From Micrasema longulum (Eukaryota; Arthropoda; Insecta; Trichoptera; Brachycentridae): 64,000 bases of DNA. The DNA lies in contig JAGVSM010001113.1 of NCBI GenBank assembly GCA_022494885.1, forward strand, positions 62,001-126,000, written 5' to 3'. A model generated the notes under the pieces. The model did no database searches and had not been told where the DNA came from. It saw only the letters and a program-made list of their open reading frames with translations. Positions within the stretch are counted from its first letter, which is position 1. Every line of letters starts with the position of its first letter. Positions 12,210 to 24,900 of this stretch are shown here, piece by piece. Both the position numbers and the translations under genes were made by a program.

Positions 12210-12722
12210 TAGTCGTTCGTTTTATGAAAGTGACAGTTATGTCGGAATTTAATTCGACTTCAAAATTTACGTAGTTCTCTCTCATATTTTTAATAGGCTT
12301 TTAAGAAAAAAGCGCCAACCTCAAAACGAGTAAAAAATTAATAAATCATAATTAAAGGAAAAATTGCTCGGTGGAACAAACTTTTTGACACTTTTAATGC
12401 CTATATTAAACGTATCGAGAGGTTCTAGACCTGTCGGTATAAACCGATGTACTTACATCAAAACTTAATGGTGGGGGATCGGTAGTGTACCTTTATAGTC
12501 GGTCGGGAGACTTTTATCTTCAACTATGACGTCATACTGAAGCTATGTCATTTTAGAGCGTAGATATGTGTACCATGACGTACGCTTCCCCCTGTTTCAT
12601 ATCGATGTACCCACCCAAAACTTGAAGGTGTATATCTTTATAATCGCTGGAGGGAAATTATCTTCAACTATACCGTCAAGGTGAAGGTATGACGTCTTTA
12701 TCTTCCTATCATAATCGAGGCC
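12210..12722 (+). mobile_element. Harbinger-like MITE, long form
   Basis: Ends TCATAATCGAGGCC then CTG. Matches 6785-7163 and 27812-28585. The left terminus is not clear. Confidence 0.6.
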
Positions 12723-12939
12723 CTGATTTTATTCCCTTTACAGTAATAACCAGCATCTAGTAAAGCGACTAAAGAACATAAAGGCAAATTTGATTCTCTA
12801 GGATTTAGACATTTGTACCAACGTCTGTCTGTCGAGGCGATTCTCAACTTACGCCATCCGAGCTGGACGGAACCACACCTTGAAAGAAAGCGTATATTCT
12901 TACCTGTCTGCTGATTTACAGTCAATGTCTCGTCAGCAT

Positions 12940-13290
12940 ACAGACATATTACATTACGGACACTACTAGGCTTTTGACCTGTTCTGCACTGTAGATGATG
13001 AAAAAACTACTATACCCATTTTATGTCAATGTGATGATTTAAAACACAACAGAAGCCCTAACTTCGGTGGACCACTAGTTTCACCTGGTGATATGAGAGC
13101 GCCCTCTACCTAATGGTCAGATATTTTAAGGACCCGGGCTTGGGGGAGGAGATTTAGCAATATGATAGTACTCGCCCCCCACTCCGGCTTTTTAAAGACT
13201 TAGGCAGCGGTAATTATTTTACGGGGACCCGTTACATTAAATCTACACAGGTCGCAGTGACATCAGAGCACTGTCCCCATATTATATTTG
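12940..13290 (+). pseudogene. Non-LTR retrotransposon 3' end relic
   Basis: Reads DEKTTIPILCQCDDLK, then FGGPLVSPGDM and RAWGRRFSNM with one stop. This is the Cys/His tail after the reverse transcriptase or RNase H of I/Jockey/R1-like LINEs. The same 3' segment recurs at 49130-49490, ending in a shared 'cggggacccgt' UTR. Confidence 0.6.
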
Positions 13291-13689
13291 TGGATTTTGT
13301 AATGGCTCTATTTTCTATATTTTCTCGGGTCAAGATCGAGTCATTGCATTTTTAGGCATGCGTCTTCTAATTTTACTTTCTTATTAACCATTATTGTCGA
13401 TTCTTGGCCCAAGATTGAACAAGTCATACATTTCTTTCAAGCCATGTATTAAGAATAACTTATATTTTTAACTAGATGAGTCCCGTCAGTAAAAATAATA
13501 TTTTCAAATCGGATTATTTCAAGTCCTGTGTCTTTTTTTTCTACGTGATGAAGAAGCTCTTCTATTTATTTCTTCTGGAGTAATCACTACGAGTGAAGTG
13601 TAGGTATTGTCATCAGCGTATCGGAGGATGGAGAATTACCATCAGTGATATTTTTTCTGTTCCATACATTCTGTCACAATTTCGTTTCG

Positions 13690-13723
13690 TAAGTTCGTTC
13701 GTTCGTTCGTTCGTTCGTTCGTC
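13690..13723. repeat. GTTC microsatellite
   Basis: About seven direct copies of GTTC. Confidence 0.9.
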
Positions 13724-13774
13724 ATATATCCACCTCATTCTAATGCAATCAAAACTACATTTCGCTCTCCATGA

Positions 13775-13924
13775 ACATTTAAAGTATCTTCATCGGTAAC
13801 CTACAATTGGACACGTTTAAAAGAAAAAAAATGAATGCCTCTTCTGCTTTTCACACAGAAAACTTAATTTTACTTTGCAGATAAAATTTAAGATAAATGT
13901 TTACTTCCCATTGTAATCGGGGCC
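13775..13924 (+). mobile_element. Harbinger-like MITE, short form, 5' truncated
   Basis: From 'cttcatcggtaacc' to ATCGGGGCC and CTG, matching the right two thirds of 351-590. Confidence 0.65.
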
Positions 13925-14039
13925 CTGGTATTCCTCCGTTAAACATTTACGCATCGGTTGAAATTTTTTTTTTATTCAATAATTAATACTAATTAGGAAC
14001 AGAAAAAGGATTTTATGAGAAATCGCAGATAAATCACCA

Positions 14040-14094
14040 TATTGAAATAAATCGTTATTGAAATAAATCGCTATTGAAATAAATCAATAAATAA
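14040..14094. repeat. Short tandem repeat, 18-bp unit
   Basis: 'attgaaataaatcg' repeats three times in tandem with minor changes. Confidence 0.75.
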
Positions 14095-14579
14095 TGGTAC
14101 GTTCCTAACCAACTAAACTTGTCTATTGTTTCGATTTTTTCGAAATGGATATTTAGTTTTCTTTTTTTTTCATGCCGTATTATGACGTTTATATAATATG
14201 GTGTATATTTATACTAAATCAGAGATTATGTAAAACTACTAACATGCATCAGATTATTTATCCTTACATGTGTTTTTTTACAAAATATGTTTTCGTTATA
14301 CGAGTACTAACGTAAGTTAATCCTTTTAACACCTTTCAATTGATTTTCCGACAAATTGACCAAGAAAAAATGTGTGTCTTGATTTACAATGAGTAATTGT
14401 ATTTTAAAAATGTATTTCCTCAAAGGTCTATTTATTATATTGTCTAAATTTAGACAGGAATAAAACAGTAGGTAACCAACTCACTGTTTCATGTTTTTTT
14501 TTAAATTTGTTAATAGACTATCAAACTAAGCCACTAAGACGTAATTAAATAGAGATGATGCTTCGTAGAATGATAGTTT

Positions 14580-15540
14580 GAAATTATGTTCTGAAAAGTG
14601 AGCGTTGTCGCGTCAACATTGCCGTGCAAAACGCATAGTCGAGTAAAAATGATTAACTGTCTATGCCAGGTTACTGTGAGTTCAAAGTTGTGTGTCGCGC
14701 CTTTTTACGCTGCTTCACATTTACCGACTACAAGTCTACTGAAGTTCCGGAACTTGTTCTTGTTGCATTTTGTTTTGTTTTCAAACTTTCAAACAAAATT
14801 CATTGCTTTATGCACCACTGGCAGCGGAAAAGGGGATAATGTTTTAAATGCTCGTGATTTGCATCTAGAAGTTAGTCTACTGTCTAAATTCCCTGCATTT
14901 AATACAAGCTCAATGTGGTCAACATGGCATAGGTTTTGCAACAGTATTTGTAACCTTTCCGAGCCTGAAGGTGAAAAAAGTACGCGAGTTCCTCGGGGGG
15001 TACCAGAATACTTCATTAGTGTTTATAAAACTGTTTCATAATATTTCGAGTTTTTTGCGAAATTCATATTTTTTTTATAAAATACTGTTGCGAGAGGATG
15101 TTATATGGCATCGCGCTGCTCTCTCTGTGATCCGTTGAATAACACCGATCTAAAATCTCGCTACGTGTTAGCGCGGCGGTACGGCGGGGAGTTGGGAGCG
15201 GGAATGCGTGTAAAATGTAAAGTACGAAATCCGTTTTTTGTGGTTATGGCTGGAAATTTGCCCCCAAATATAAAAAAGAGCACGTGCCAACTGATCAAAG
15301 ATTATTTTATATCAAAGATTATTGAACTCCAAATCGATGTATTGTAGTGTTTGCTGTTTGCACGGGCTGGAAGCAAAGACAACTGTGAATTATTATTGAA
15401 AGAATTCGCAGAAAAATATTTTAATAGTTTTGATACATTTTAAACTTTATAGGATAGGATTATTAACAAAAAAGTTACTGAAAAAATATGCTACCTGGGG
15501 GACCCTAGATACCCCTCTTAGGCCCGGAAGGGTTAATAAA
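14580..15540 (+). other. Unrecognised coding-like segment with piggyBac-like end
   Basis: Holds a 147-codon open frame (14598-15041) and an 80-codon frame (15105-15347), the latter with RCSLCDP near its start. Neither matches a family I know. At 15527-15537 GGAAGGGTTAA is the inverse of TTAACCCTTCC, the form of a piggyBac terminus, next to the palindromic 'gggggaccctagataccc'. It could be a decayed transposase or chance open frames. Confidence 0.3.
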
Positions 15541-15934
15541 ATAATGTTAATTTTCGTACAAAGTTTAAAGTTCAAAAAATTATTATAAACCGGTCAGTCG
15601 CCTGGCACCTACTTGGATTATGGCAACTACAGTTTTTTTTCAAACTGACGAGTTGTATTTGTAAGGTTATAATGTATATATTTATTACCACAGCCACGTT
15701 TCATAGTTTAAAAAAAATATATTTGCACATTCATTTAATTATTGTCGGTAAATGTTCAAGTCATATTAATTCTGATATGACGAACTACCATGATGAGTAA
15801 ATATTGATTTTACTGATTAATAAGATCTAGATAACTCAGATAACAATATCGTAATGATTTGCTTGTCGGTATTTTTCTGTTCTGGGACCATTAGGGCTGT
15901 TTAAATTGCTAGATGATATAAAAGGTTTAAACGT

Positions 15935-16013
15935 TTGCCTACCATGCAAGGGTTCGATTCCCGACATGGTTGACATGGAATATTATTTAAAACTTCATGA
16001 ATGATGATGATGA
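15935..16013 (+). mobile_element. SINE family B fragment
   Basis: GTTTGCCTACCATGCAAGGG, GGTTCGATTCC and GACATGG, then the GATGAT tail directly. Most of the body is deleted. Confidence 0.6.
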
Positions 16014-16414
16014 TAAAAAGTTTGCAATGTTTCCATATTTATATTCTTAAGGCTGTTGTAATCTGATAAAAAGTAAGAAAATTATACGATTTTGACATTT
16101 CTGGCTTGTTTTTCTAAATTGCCTCATAAAATTAAAAAATAAATAAAACAGTACCCATATAAAAACAATCGTTTTATAAGGTATTTCTGATAAAAAAATA
16201 TGCTTAAAAGTTAAAAATATAATTACTTTTCGACCGGCAGATTACGCCTTTGGGAATTTAGACACTTAGATATATTGGTACTCATAAAAAGCCAAATTAT
16301 TTACAATTAAATTGAACAGGAAAGTTATCAAGGAAAAACTTCAATTTTGGTTTTAAAAAAGAAATAAAAGCATTTGAAATCACACAAATTTTGAGGTATT
16401 TTTCTTAAATTCTC

Positions 16415-16690
16415 ATCATCATCATCAGCCCTCTCTTGTCCATTTGGTGAACATAGGCCTCCCCTTTAAATCTTCACATCTTCTTATCCTAAGCCAACTG
16501 CATCCAACCACTTCTTATGTCATCAGACCACCTTGCCTGAGACTTGCCGACACTTCTGCTTGCCTGTTCTGGGTCGCCATTCCAGGACTTTTTTTACTCC
16601 ATCCGAGTCTGTGGTTCTTGCTTATAACCAGCCCCGCTCCATTTCTAGTTGGCAACCTTGTGGACCACATCGGTGACCTTTGATCTCGAT
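16415..16690 (-). pseudogene. RTE-type LINE 3' end relic
   Basis: The - strand reads KVTDVVHKVA, WNGDPEQASRSVGKSQARWS, DDI and GEAYVHQ before a CATCATCAT-type tail, the standard RTE C-terminus of Lepidoptera. It has several stops. Confidence 0.7.
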
Positions 16691-17029
16691 CTTAAATTCT
16701 ACAAAAGTTGAATTATGCATTCATTAATTGTTTTTTTTTTTAATGTTACAAAGTAGTTTAGTTCAAACCCTTTTTTGTGGAATCGTGTTTTTTTAAGCAT
16801 AATATTTTTACTGTAAATATTTAGTTTCTACAGTATGTTTTTAGGAAAATTCTAAAGCCGGCGAATGGCCAATGTGCATATTATTTTGTCTATTTGTTAA
16901 GATCATTGTTCGTCAGTGAGTTTTTTTTTCAAACTCATTGGCATGATTTTTTTTATTATAGAAATAAATGTGACCAAAAATTTTAATGACCGCAAACATA
17001 ATTTTAAATTCTTTACTTTTACCTACTGA

Positions 17030-17300
17030 TTTTCATCAATATTTTGAATTTGTCTAAATGTTTGTAGACAATGATTACATTTCAACCTCTAGGGAGTATC
17101 ATGATTAAATTTTTACAATATAGATAGAGGACATTAGACAAATTCTTAATATTGTTGATTAAACCAACTGACCCAAGAAGTATAAAAATTTTAAAAATAT
17201 TTTAAGGCCTTGCTTAGTAGGTGAAATAATAGTCGGATAAATCTCACCCACATCTATAAAGGTTTCAGCTTTTTTACTTCACAAAAATAATCAGACGGAA
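17030..17300 (+). repeat. Foldback element copy (family F)
   Basis: Inverted arms around 17040-17085 and 17125-17165 ('ttgtctaaatgtttg' facing 'aggacattagacaa'), then a body like 32226-32400 ('ggataaatctcacccacat'). Confidence 0.5.
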
Positions 17301-17344
17301 GAATTGAGGAAATATGATTTTGCATAAATATATTTAATTTAAAA

Positions 17345-17480
17345 ATAAAACAACTTTGTTTTTAACCACTTTTACCGACCGGTTTCTTTATCAGGGCATA
17401 ATTTACTAACACTTTGTATGTAGCTTGGAAACTGGTCAGTAAAAAAAAATAATAAGTGGGTAAAAACGAAGTTATTTTAT
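17345..17480. mobile_element. Inverted pair of Penelope-type ends with hammerhead-like motifs
   Basis: 17374-17396 (-) reads CTGATAAAGAAACCGGTCGG, a hammerhead core with stem II collapsed. 17415-17440 (+) carries GGAAACTGGTCAG. Both are followed outward by AAGTGG.TAAAAAC.AAGT and a T/A-rich end, so they are head-to-head copies of one terminal repeat. Confidence 0.5.
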
Positions 17481-17544
17481 TTTAATTTTAATTACAATAA
17501 ATGCCTGCAAAGTTAGTGCTTCAAATATTAAAAAAATGTATTCA

Positions 17545-17692
17545 ATTTGAGTAAGATACCTGTCTTGAAGATGTCGCGAAAGCGACGAAGCTGGCTACGG
17601 ATTATTCCAAATTTGTGCACTTCACTATCACTTTATTTCTGTTATAAATTACAATGAACTTCCATCAAGAATTTTCACTAACAAACTTAAAT
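17545..17692 (+). mobile_element. Penelope-like end, second family, hammerhead-like motif
   Basis: CTTGAAGA, stem II GTCGC-gaaa-GCGAC (17573-17586), then GAAGCTGGCT. The next 100 bp ('ttattccaaatttgtg', 'aatgaacttccatc') match 48610-48680. Confidence 0.5.
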
Positions 17693-17727
17693 GTAATAGG
17701 GATTATTATGTACGGACTTACTACCTA

Positions 17728-18594
17728 TAGTCCTTAAAATATAGCTTGATTAGAATGACAGCTGTTAAACTTATATCATTAGTGATGGGAAATTACTGAT
17801 CACTTATCAAATCGATTTTATCAGTTATTTCATGCAATCATTAAACTCTGTTTCCAAAAATTGACATAAAAAACGCAAAAACAAGCCTATTATAGTGTGT
17901 TTAGCACAGTTATTCACCAAAAATTAACATTTATACTTTTTTCATGAACAACATTAAATGAATTATTTTTTTATTCAATCAATTTACATCGATCAATTTG
18001 TCCCATCTCTAGCGTTTTTTTTATGTAACCTTGTAAGAACGTCGATAATAATTAGGATTATTTTAGTTTTAAAGCGGATTTTACATATATTGAGTTTTTC
18101 TACTGACATTTCTTGGTGAAACTGCATTTTAATTATAATAATAAAAATACTTTATAGTTTTATTCCACTTTTATTCATAATTATTTTTGTATATTAAAAA
18201 CTTATATTCTTATAATTTTTATTTCTTACACTTAAATGATTTTAATTTAAATTCTTTAATTTACATAATTAAATAAAATCATGATTTACAACCCCTGCTT
18301 GCACTTGTATATAATATAGAAATTTGTTTATTCTCCCACCAGTCTGACGATGTCGGTCACGACGAAACCCGGTCACTGGTAAACAATTTATAAAATAATT
18401 ATAAATAAAAGTGGAATAAAACGGATTTTATATATTAATGTTGATTTATGTTTCAAGCATTGTATTAAAAAAATAAATTAGCACGCCAGATACAAATGAT
18501 TTTTCGTGTGTCAATATAAATAACTCCTTTGACGTTACTACAAAGTTATGTCGTCACTTTTTCTGACAACTGTCATGTTACATTTTAAGGACTA
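17728..18594 (+). mobile_element. Family T inverted-repeat element (867 bp) with internal insertion
   Basis: Ends TAGTCCTTAAAATATAGC and its imperfect inverse ATTTTAAGGACTA, flanked by TA on both sides, as for Tc1/mariner-type insertion. The interior lacks a transposase. About 18150-18430 is extra relative to the 547-bp copy and holds a hammerhead-like motif. Confidence 0.75.
18337..18382 (+). ncRNA. Hammerhead-ribozyme-like motif
   Basis: CTGACGA (18344-18350), stem II GTCG-gtca-CGAC (18352-18363), GAAA (18364-18367), then CCCGGTC. The order and spacing are those of a hammerhead core with a reduced stem III. One core base departs from CTGATGA, so activity is doubtful. Confidence 0.45.
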
Positions 18595-18711
18595 TAGCTA
18601 TGCATTACTATATGATTTTGTTTATAAATATAATTATTAAATCATCTACAAATATTTGGATGTGTACAAAATACTAATGAATGATTATTTATCATAAATA
18701 GTATTTTCCAG

Positions 18712-18772
18712 ATTGCTGGGCTCGCATTGAGGACGACATAACACATTGGAGATTTCACAGCTACTTGGAAAA
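18712..18772 (+). other. Probable 5' UTR part of transporter exon 1
   Basis: The sequence tattttccag ends at 18711 and looks like a splice acceptor, so transcription may start in an unseen upstream non-coding exon. Only 61 nt separate it from the ATG. There is no in-frame stop between a TTG at 18746 and the ATG, but a TTG start is not expected in an insect. Confidence 0.45.
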
Positions 18773-18981
18773 ATGGAAACAAGCGAGCCACAGCACTTTT
18801 TTGAAGATTCCAAATTCACAACACTGGACTACATATTATTTGTAGCCATGTTGTTACTTTCCGGACTCACTGGATTATACTTCCTGTACAGGAGTCGCTC
18901 CAAATCCGCCGATGTCAACGATTACCTGATGGGCAGCAGACAGATGCACACTTTCCCGGTTGCTATGTCTCTTATTGGGAG
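18773..18981 (+). CDS. Transporter coding exon 1 (residues 1-70, first part)
   Basis: Opens with METSEPQHFF, an acidic cytosolic or extracellular tail, then the first hydrophobic helix (about residues 20-39) and the family motif VNDYLMGSRQMH ahead of the second helix. It ends in GGGAG|gtaggc, phase 2; the split serine codon (AG+C) is finished by exon 2. An AG after a pyrimidine run at 18710-18711 suggests 18712-18772 is the end of the 5' UTR in this exon. Confidence 0.92.
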
Positions 18982-21900
18982 GTAGGCCTATAGATTCATC
19001 ATAATCATAACTATCCCCTTATCCAAACCCACTTAAACACAAACACTGCTTAGTTTTACGCTTCAGGGGTGATATTTCAAACGCTCTCGCGGCCGTAGAA
19101 AACACTTTTATCTCGCGTATTTTGTATGTAGATACACAGCAGGTGCCAGTTCAGGGACAGTGAAATATTACATGGGAAAACCACCATTAATACAAATATT
19201 GGACCTGCCAGGAATCGAACACGGGAACTCAAGCATGGCACGGGAATGTGCCAACCACTACACTACTAGGCGGACTCTCCACTCGGTTTCCTTTTTCAGG
19301 ATTCTGTTTCTATTTCACTCACAGAAGTGTACACTTCACCCGTTTGGACACTGACAGTGTGTAAAGCCATCATATAAACTAGCCAATGGCAGGTCATAAG
19401 CCATCTAAATGTTTAGATATACCCTCTCCCAAAAATCTTCTTCATCTCTAAATATTTACTGTTAACATAAGCATTTATTTAATAAAGTAATAAAGTAATA
19501 AATACTCACTACGTAAGTATTCGCGTAGGTATAATAAGATCCCAGCAGGTTCTCATTGATTTATGTATCCAAGTAGTTTAAATAAATAAATGAATTTTAA
19601 GGTGCTCTAAAAACGCTTAAGTATACATATATATGTATTTATGGACATGGAAAATAGATGTTATGGAGGTTGCCAGGTTGAACCAAATTGCACAATTTAT
19701 ACAAATCTGTGTATTATTATTACGATAATAGTATCACAGGTTAACACATTAAACCTAAAGTTAAACTAACAAATATAATAAAAAACTGCATAATTTTTCC
19801 GCATTTGTATTTTTATTGTGTAGTTGAAATATATTGTTAAAAAAAAATAGTGTTTGGAGCACACTACAGCATTTTATTTTTCATTTTTATATGGAATACT
19901 AATAATACTTTTTAATTATATTTAAGTAGTTTTGTATTATTGCTTCATTAGAAATGCCTGTCGGGCAGCAATTTTACTATTTTTACCAACCAATATCAGA
20001 GTTTGAGTATTCAATATAACACTTTCTTGATAGATCCCGATGTCTTCTGCGATCTCCTCCAGTAGATTCTTAATACATTTTATAAATTGTAGTTATGGTT
20101 GCTAGAGTTTGACACATTTCGGTTGGGTGCTATAAAAATTGGACATTCTAAATGTAATGGTGAAAAAAAATGTAATGCATTTATTTTAAGAAAAAACACA
20201 AAAAAGTGTCTATTTTATGGTGGAGATAAATTCTCGTTTACTTATTTTTTACAATAGTGTCCAACTACTATAGCATGTCCAATTACTAGATCACTTACCC
20301 TACACTAGCGCTGCGGTCAAGCTTCTTCCAAAATGTGTAGCTATCTGCCATCTCACTATTCACATGCTCTGAGAGCTAACAATTTAGCTATTGTTTTAGT
20401 TTAAAAAATATTTAATCATAGAATTATTATTAATTAATTATTAGTCCAGAAACCGGGTACGCGCATCAAAGCCGAAAAAACTACTCATAAATGAGTAGTT
20501 TTAAGTTTTGGCCATTAGTTACTCTGTAGACGTTGCTTAGTACGCAACTGCCGATTTAAACTCAATTGCGCCATGTTGTGTCGTTTTTAAGTGTCAAAAT
20601 ACTGCTGGGATTAAAAGGGAATAGGGTGGGATCATATTTCATGTGTAAGAATTCACAAATAATATTATTTAAGAATTCGATTATTTTACAGTCTTGTAAG
20701 ATTATTAAATAAAACAAGGCGGGCATTTTGTTAGTATTGCCAGGGTATTCGAATTTTTTACCCGGCTTTCAATTAATAAGCCCTAGTATAATATGAAACT
20801 GTATTAATTTGACTTAATAACTAATTGATTATTTCATGTTTTTTTTTATGTTTGCTTAATAAAAATACCTGTTTTTTTTTTATAGTCTAGTCAGTAAAAT
20901 ATTTTTTGTGATAAAACATAACATTACACAAAATTATCTTATATTTGTGTTATGATAATATATTGTTTGCGGTTTGGCAACATTACGAAGCCACTTCACG
21001 CATGCGCGCAGGTGGGCTGTTGTACGGGGGAGGGGAGAGTTTGGCAACTTTTGGACACAGTGCGATGTATGCAGACTTGATTCTACGCGCCGTGCCTTCT
21101 GGTATATTATAATTCTATGCATTCAATTAAAAAGGTTTTTTAGAAAGCATATTCATAATTCAAACATACATTACCCATATACTATATATTAACAGTTATC
21201 ATGGAAAAAGGTTCTCTCATCATTTATTTGCTTTCTTTTGAGTCATCAGCCATTTTTGCTGAGATTGTTGTTACCGTAATATTATATTATATGCAGTGGG
21301 AAATCATAATAGATATTTGGTGATATTTATTAAATACTAGCGCCTCTAGGTCCAACGAGTATGTACAACAGTGGCGTCTTTGATTCCAAATTTCTAGTGA
21401 AGCTCAGATTTTAAGGATAAGTATATTATGCGTAGATGTTAAGTAGGTACCTACAGTAAATAACACAATACGGACCATGTTTGTCGGCATCTTTGAGCAT
21501 TTTTATTTTGGTTGCTAGTTTTTTTATCTTCAGAATGTGTTGATATAATGCGAATTAAAATACATATTAGGTACTGGTGAATAGCAATGATTTCTTAGTG
21601 AGGCTCAGCCTCACTTGCTTCATATGCCCCTTCGTCCCTGATGTACAATCACAGTTCATTCTCACACATTCATCTCTTACTTTATGGACTGTATACTGTA
21701 TAGTGTATAGTTTGTGTATTGTTACTGATGAAATGTTTTGTTTCTAAATGGGTGGTGGCGGATGCAGCTACGTATCAGGAGTGACCATTATCGGGACTCC
21801 GGCTGAGATATACAAGTATGGAACACAATATTGGGTGGTTGTTTTTTCCATAATGCTGAGTGGCGCCATCGTGGCACTGGTATACTTACCCGTATACTTT

Positions 21901-24900
21901 AATCTCCATCTTCGTTCATCTTATGAGGTAAATAACCTTTAATTAAATATCATTCGGCAAACCAAATCAAAAAAATTCCAGGTTCAAAAAAGTTGAGAAA
22001 ATTATGTATAGAAATTTTAAAAACCCAAGAAAAAGTTCCTTTCAGGAGGGTAGTTTCAGACTGGAATAAATTGCCAAGCTTATAGTCCTTAAAATATAGC
22101 TTGATTAGAATGACATTTGTCGGAAAAAGGGACGACATAACTTTGTAGTAACGTCAAAGGAGTTATTTATTAACACACGAAAAATCATTCGTATCTGGCG
22201 TGTTAAATAATTTTATAATACAAAACTTGACACATATATCAATATTAATAAATAAAATCAGCTTTAAAACTAAAAAAAAAACTAAAATAAACCTAATTAT
22301 TAACGATGTTCTTACAAGGTTACACCATTTTGCAAAAACGTTAGAGATGGGATAAATTGATCGAATAAAAAAATAATTGTAAAAATAATAATAATCATGT
22401 GATACTGTTCATGAAAAAAGTGTAAATGTCTTATTTTTGGTGAATAATTGTGTTAAACACACTATAATAGGCTTGGTTTTGCATTTTTTATATCAATTTT
22501 CAGAAACAGAGTTTCATGATTGCCTGAAATAACTGATAAAGTCGATTTGATCAGTGATCAGTAATTTTTTATCACTAATGAAATTAGTTTGACAGCTGTA
22601 ATTCTAATCGAGCTTTATTTTAAGGACTAAACTCTTGTCCATTCCATTTCGGTAAACCAGTTCAAAAACCGTTGGGATGCTTTTTTGAAGGAAAAAGAAC
22701 ACAGTCAAAAAGCAGTACACGAGATATAGGCGCATCAGCAAGGCTGCCTGCCTGTAACGAAAAATAATAAAAATAAATTTACCGAAATACCCAGACATTT
22801 TTTTTGAGGTGAAATTGTTTTTAATTTCTTTAATTTTTATTTTATTTATATTTTGTCTGTGATTTGAAAGAGAACACAGTTTTCCCGAATTAAACAAGGC
22901 GTTACATGCTGCAAATAGATATTTTTTAGGAAAATTTCAAGATAATTTGAATAATTTTCTTTTAAACGAATGCATTATAAATAAAATTATAGTATATTAT
23001 CTGATAACAAAATAATATTAACTGTTCAGTTATGAATCTTTAATTGAATTTACTGCCATATGTATTTTCAATGGTGTCCAGACATGTTATTTAAATATTT
23101 TAAAAACATTGGTTTGTGTGTTAAATTAAACATGATTCAAATGGAGATAAAGATTTCATGTGAATACTTTTTGGATAGTTAAACTAAAAATTTTAAATAT
23201 GTCCACATTTGTCTTATCGACGTAAAATGTGCAAGTATAATATTAAGACAAATGTAGTGCCCGATGTATTCTTTACTGCGGTTAAAAGTAAAAATGACTT
23301 ATATTAAATAAAATACCATGAACCTTATGAAAATATTTTAATTTGAAAAACATGTTTGTACAAAAATGATTTTTTTTTCAGTACTTAGAGCTGAGGTTTG
23401 ACAGGTCTCTGAGAGTTCTAGCATCTATAATGTTTCTTTTAGATGAGGTAAATATAGTATCGACTATTATTTATTAATCATTTTTTGAAACCGCAAGACT
23501 CAATTCAGTGGCAAAACACACAAAAAAACTGTATTGGTGAAAAATCACCCACCGAAGATTTGAGACATTTTATATTTCCCATACATTTTTCTGTGTCTGA
23601 AGTGTCTGTGTCTTTCTGTGTCTGTGTTTCGGTGTATGATATAGATATGAAATAGGAACATAATTGTAGATGAGTATTTTTGACTCGATGGCTACTCTCG
23701 GGTAAAAATCTGGAAAAAGAAAATTCAGCGGAGATAAGCCCGCCTCGTAGTGTAGTGGTTGGCGTCTTCGCCTACCATTATTGAGATTCTGGGTTCGACT
23801 TCTGGCAGGGTGGAGGAGAAATATTGATTTTAAAGGTTGTTTAAACTGCAATATTTCATTGTTCCTGGAATTTTACCTGACACATGGCACATGGGACTAA
23901 TCACCTTACCTTATGTAACAGATTATTGAAATATGCACTCAGTTTGCCAATGCAGTGCCCTATGTACCACTGGCTGCGGAAAAGGAATGATGATACATAG
24001 ATTGGGTACATTATAATCAAATTTTAGGTACTGCTTTTAGAAATATGAGATAATTTGTTTTCGGGTGAAATAAAAATGAAAATCAAGCGTCCGATGCGTT
24101 TCCTATATACATTTTTTCTGGTTTGAAAACTTAACTTCGGAGGTTGCGCAGGGGTTGACTGCCGATAGAAAAGAATGGCGGGAATTTATGACCACCATAT
24201 GCTCCACTTTGATAAACTAGTAAAATGAAATATTTTTCTTTTCAGTTTATGTTTCTGCCGGTTGTCATCTATGTACCTGCTCTTGCATTCAACCAGGGTA
24301 AGAATTCTATAATTTGATTTTGGTATAATGGCAAATTAATAAAAAAATGTGTATAGCTTTAGAAAAAAAACGAAGACACATTGGTTATCATATCAATAAT
24401 ATTATTCAAAAGTTTATTGTAATGTCTTGAGAAATGGTTACAAATTAATTTAATCCGTGTTTCCTTTTTCAGTTACCGGAGTAAACCTTTATATTATTGG
24501 CTGTGCTGTTTGTTTGCTTTGTATATTTTATACTGTATTGGTAAGAATTTAATAACTTTATTTTATTAGTAGAAATAACGTGAGATTTTTTAAAGCGTCA
24601 TTTTGTATGCTATCAATATTAAAATAATAATTGTACACAATACATATAAGTTCTATGCCAAACAATGTAGCTTATTATTTCAAAATATCATATATTTTAT
24701 TTGAACGAGGAAGTTCTGGAAGAAGACTACCAAATAAAAAAATATTTTTCATATGTCCTTTTCTTTATTATTTATTAACTAATAATAAAGAAAATAAATT
24801 ACTCCACCTGTGACATCACTTGTTCTCCTCAGAGAGTTGTCGTGACATTTAAAAGTAGAACCCCATAGCTATCAAATTATACTAAACGTTGACAAAAATT

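Noticed and set aside
18746..18772. TTG as transporter start
   Set aside because: An ATG follows nine codons later and fits the family's N-terminus; near-cognate starts are not expected.
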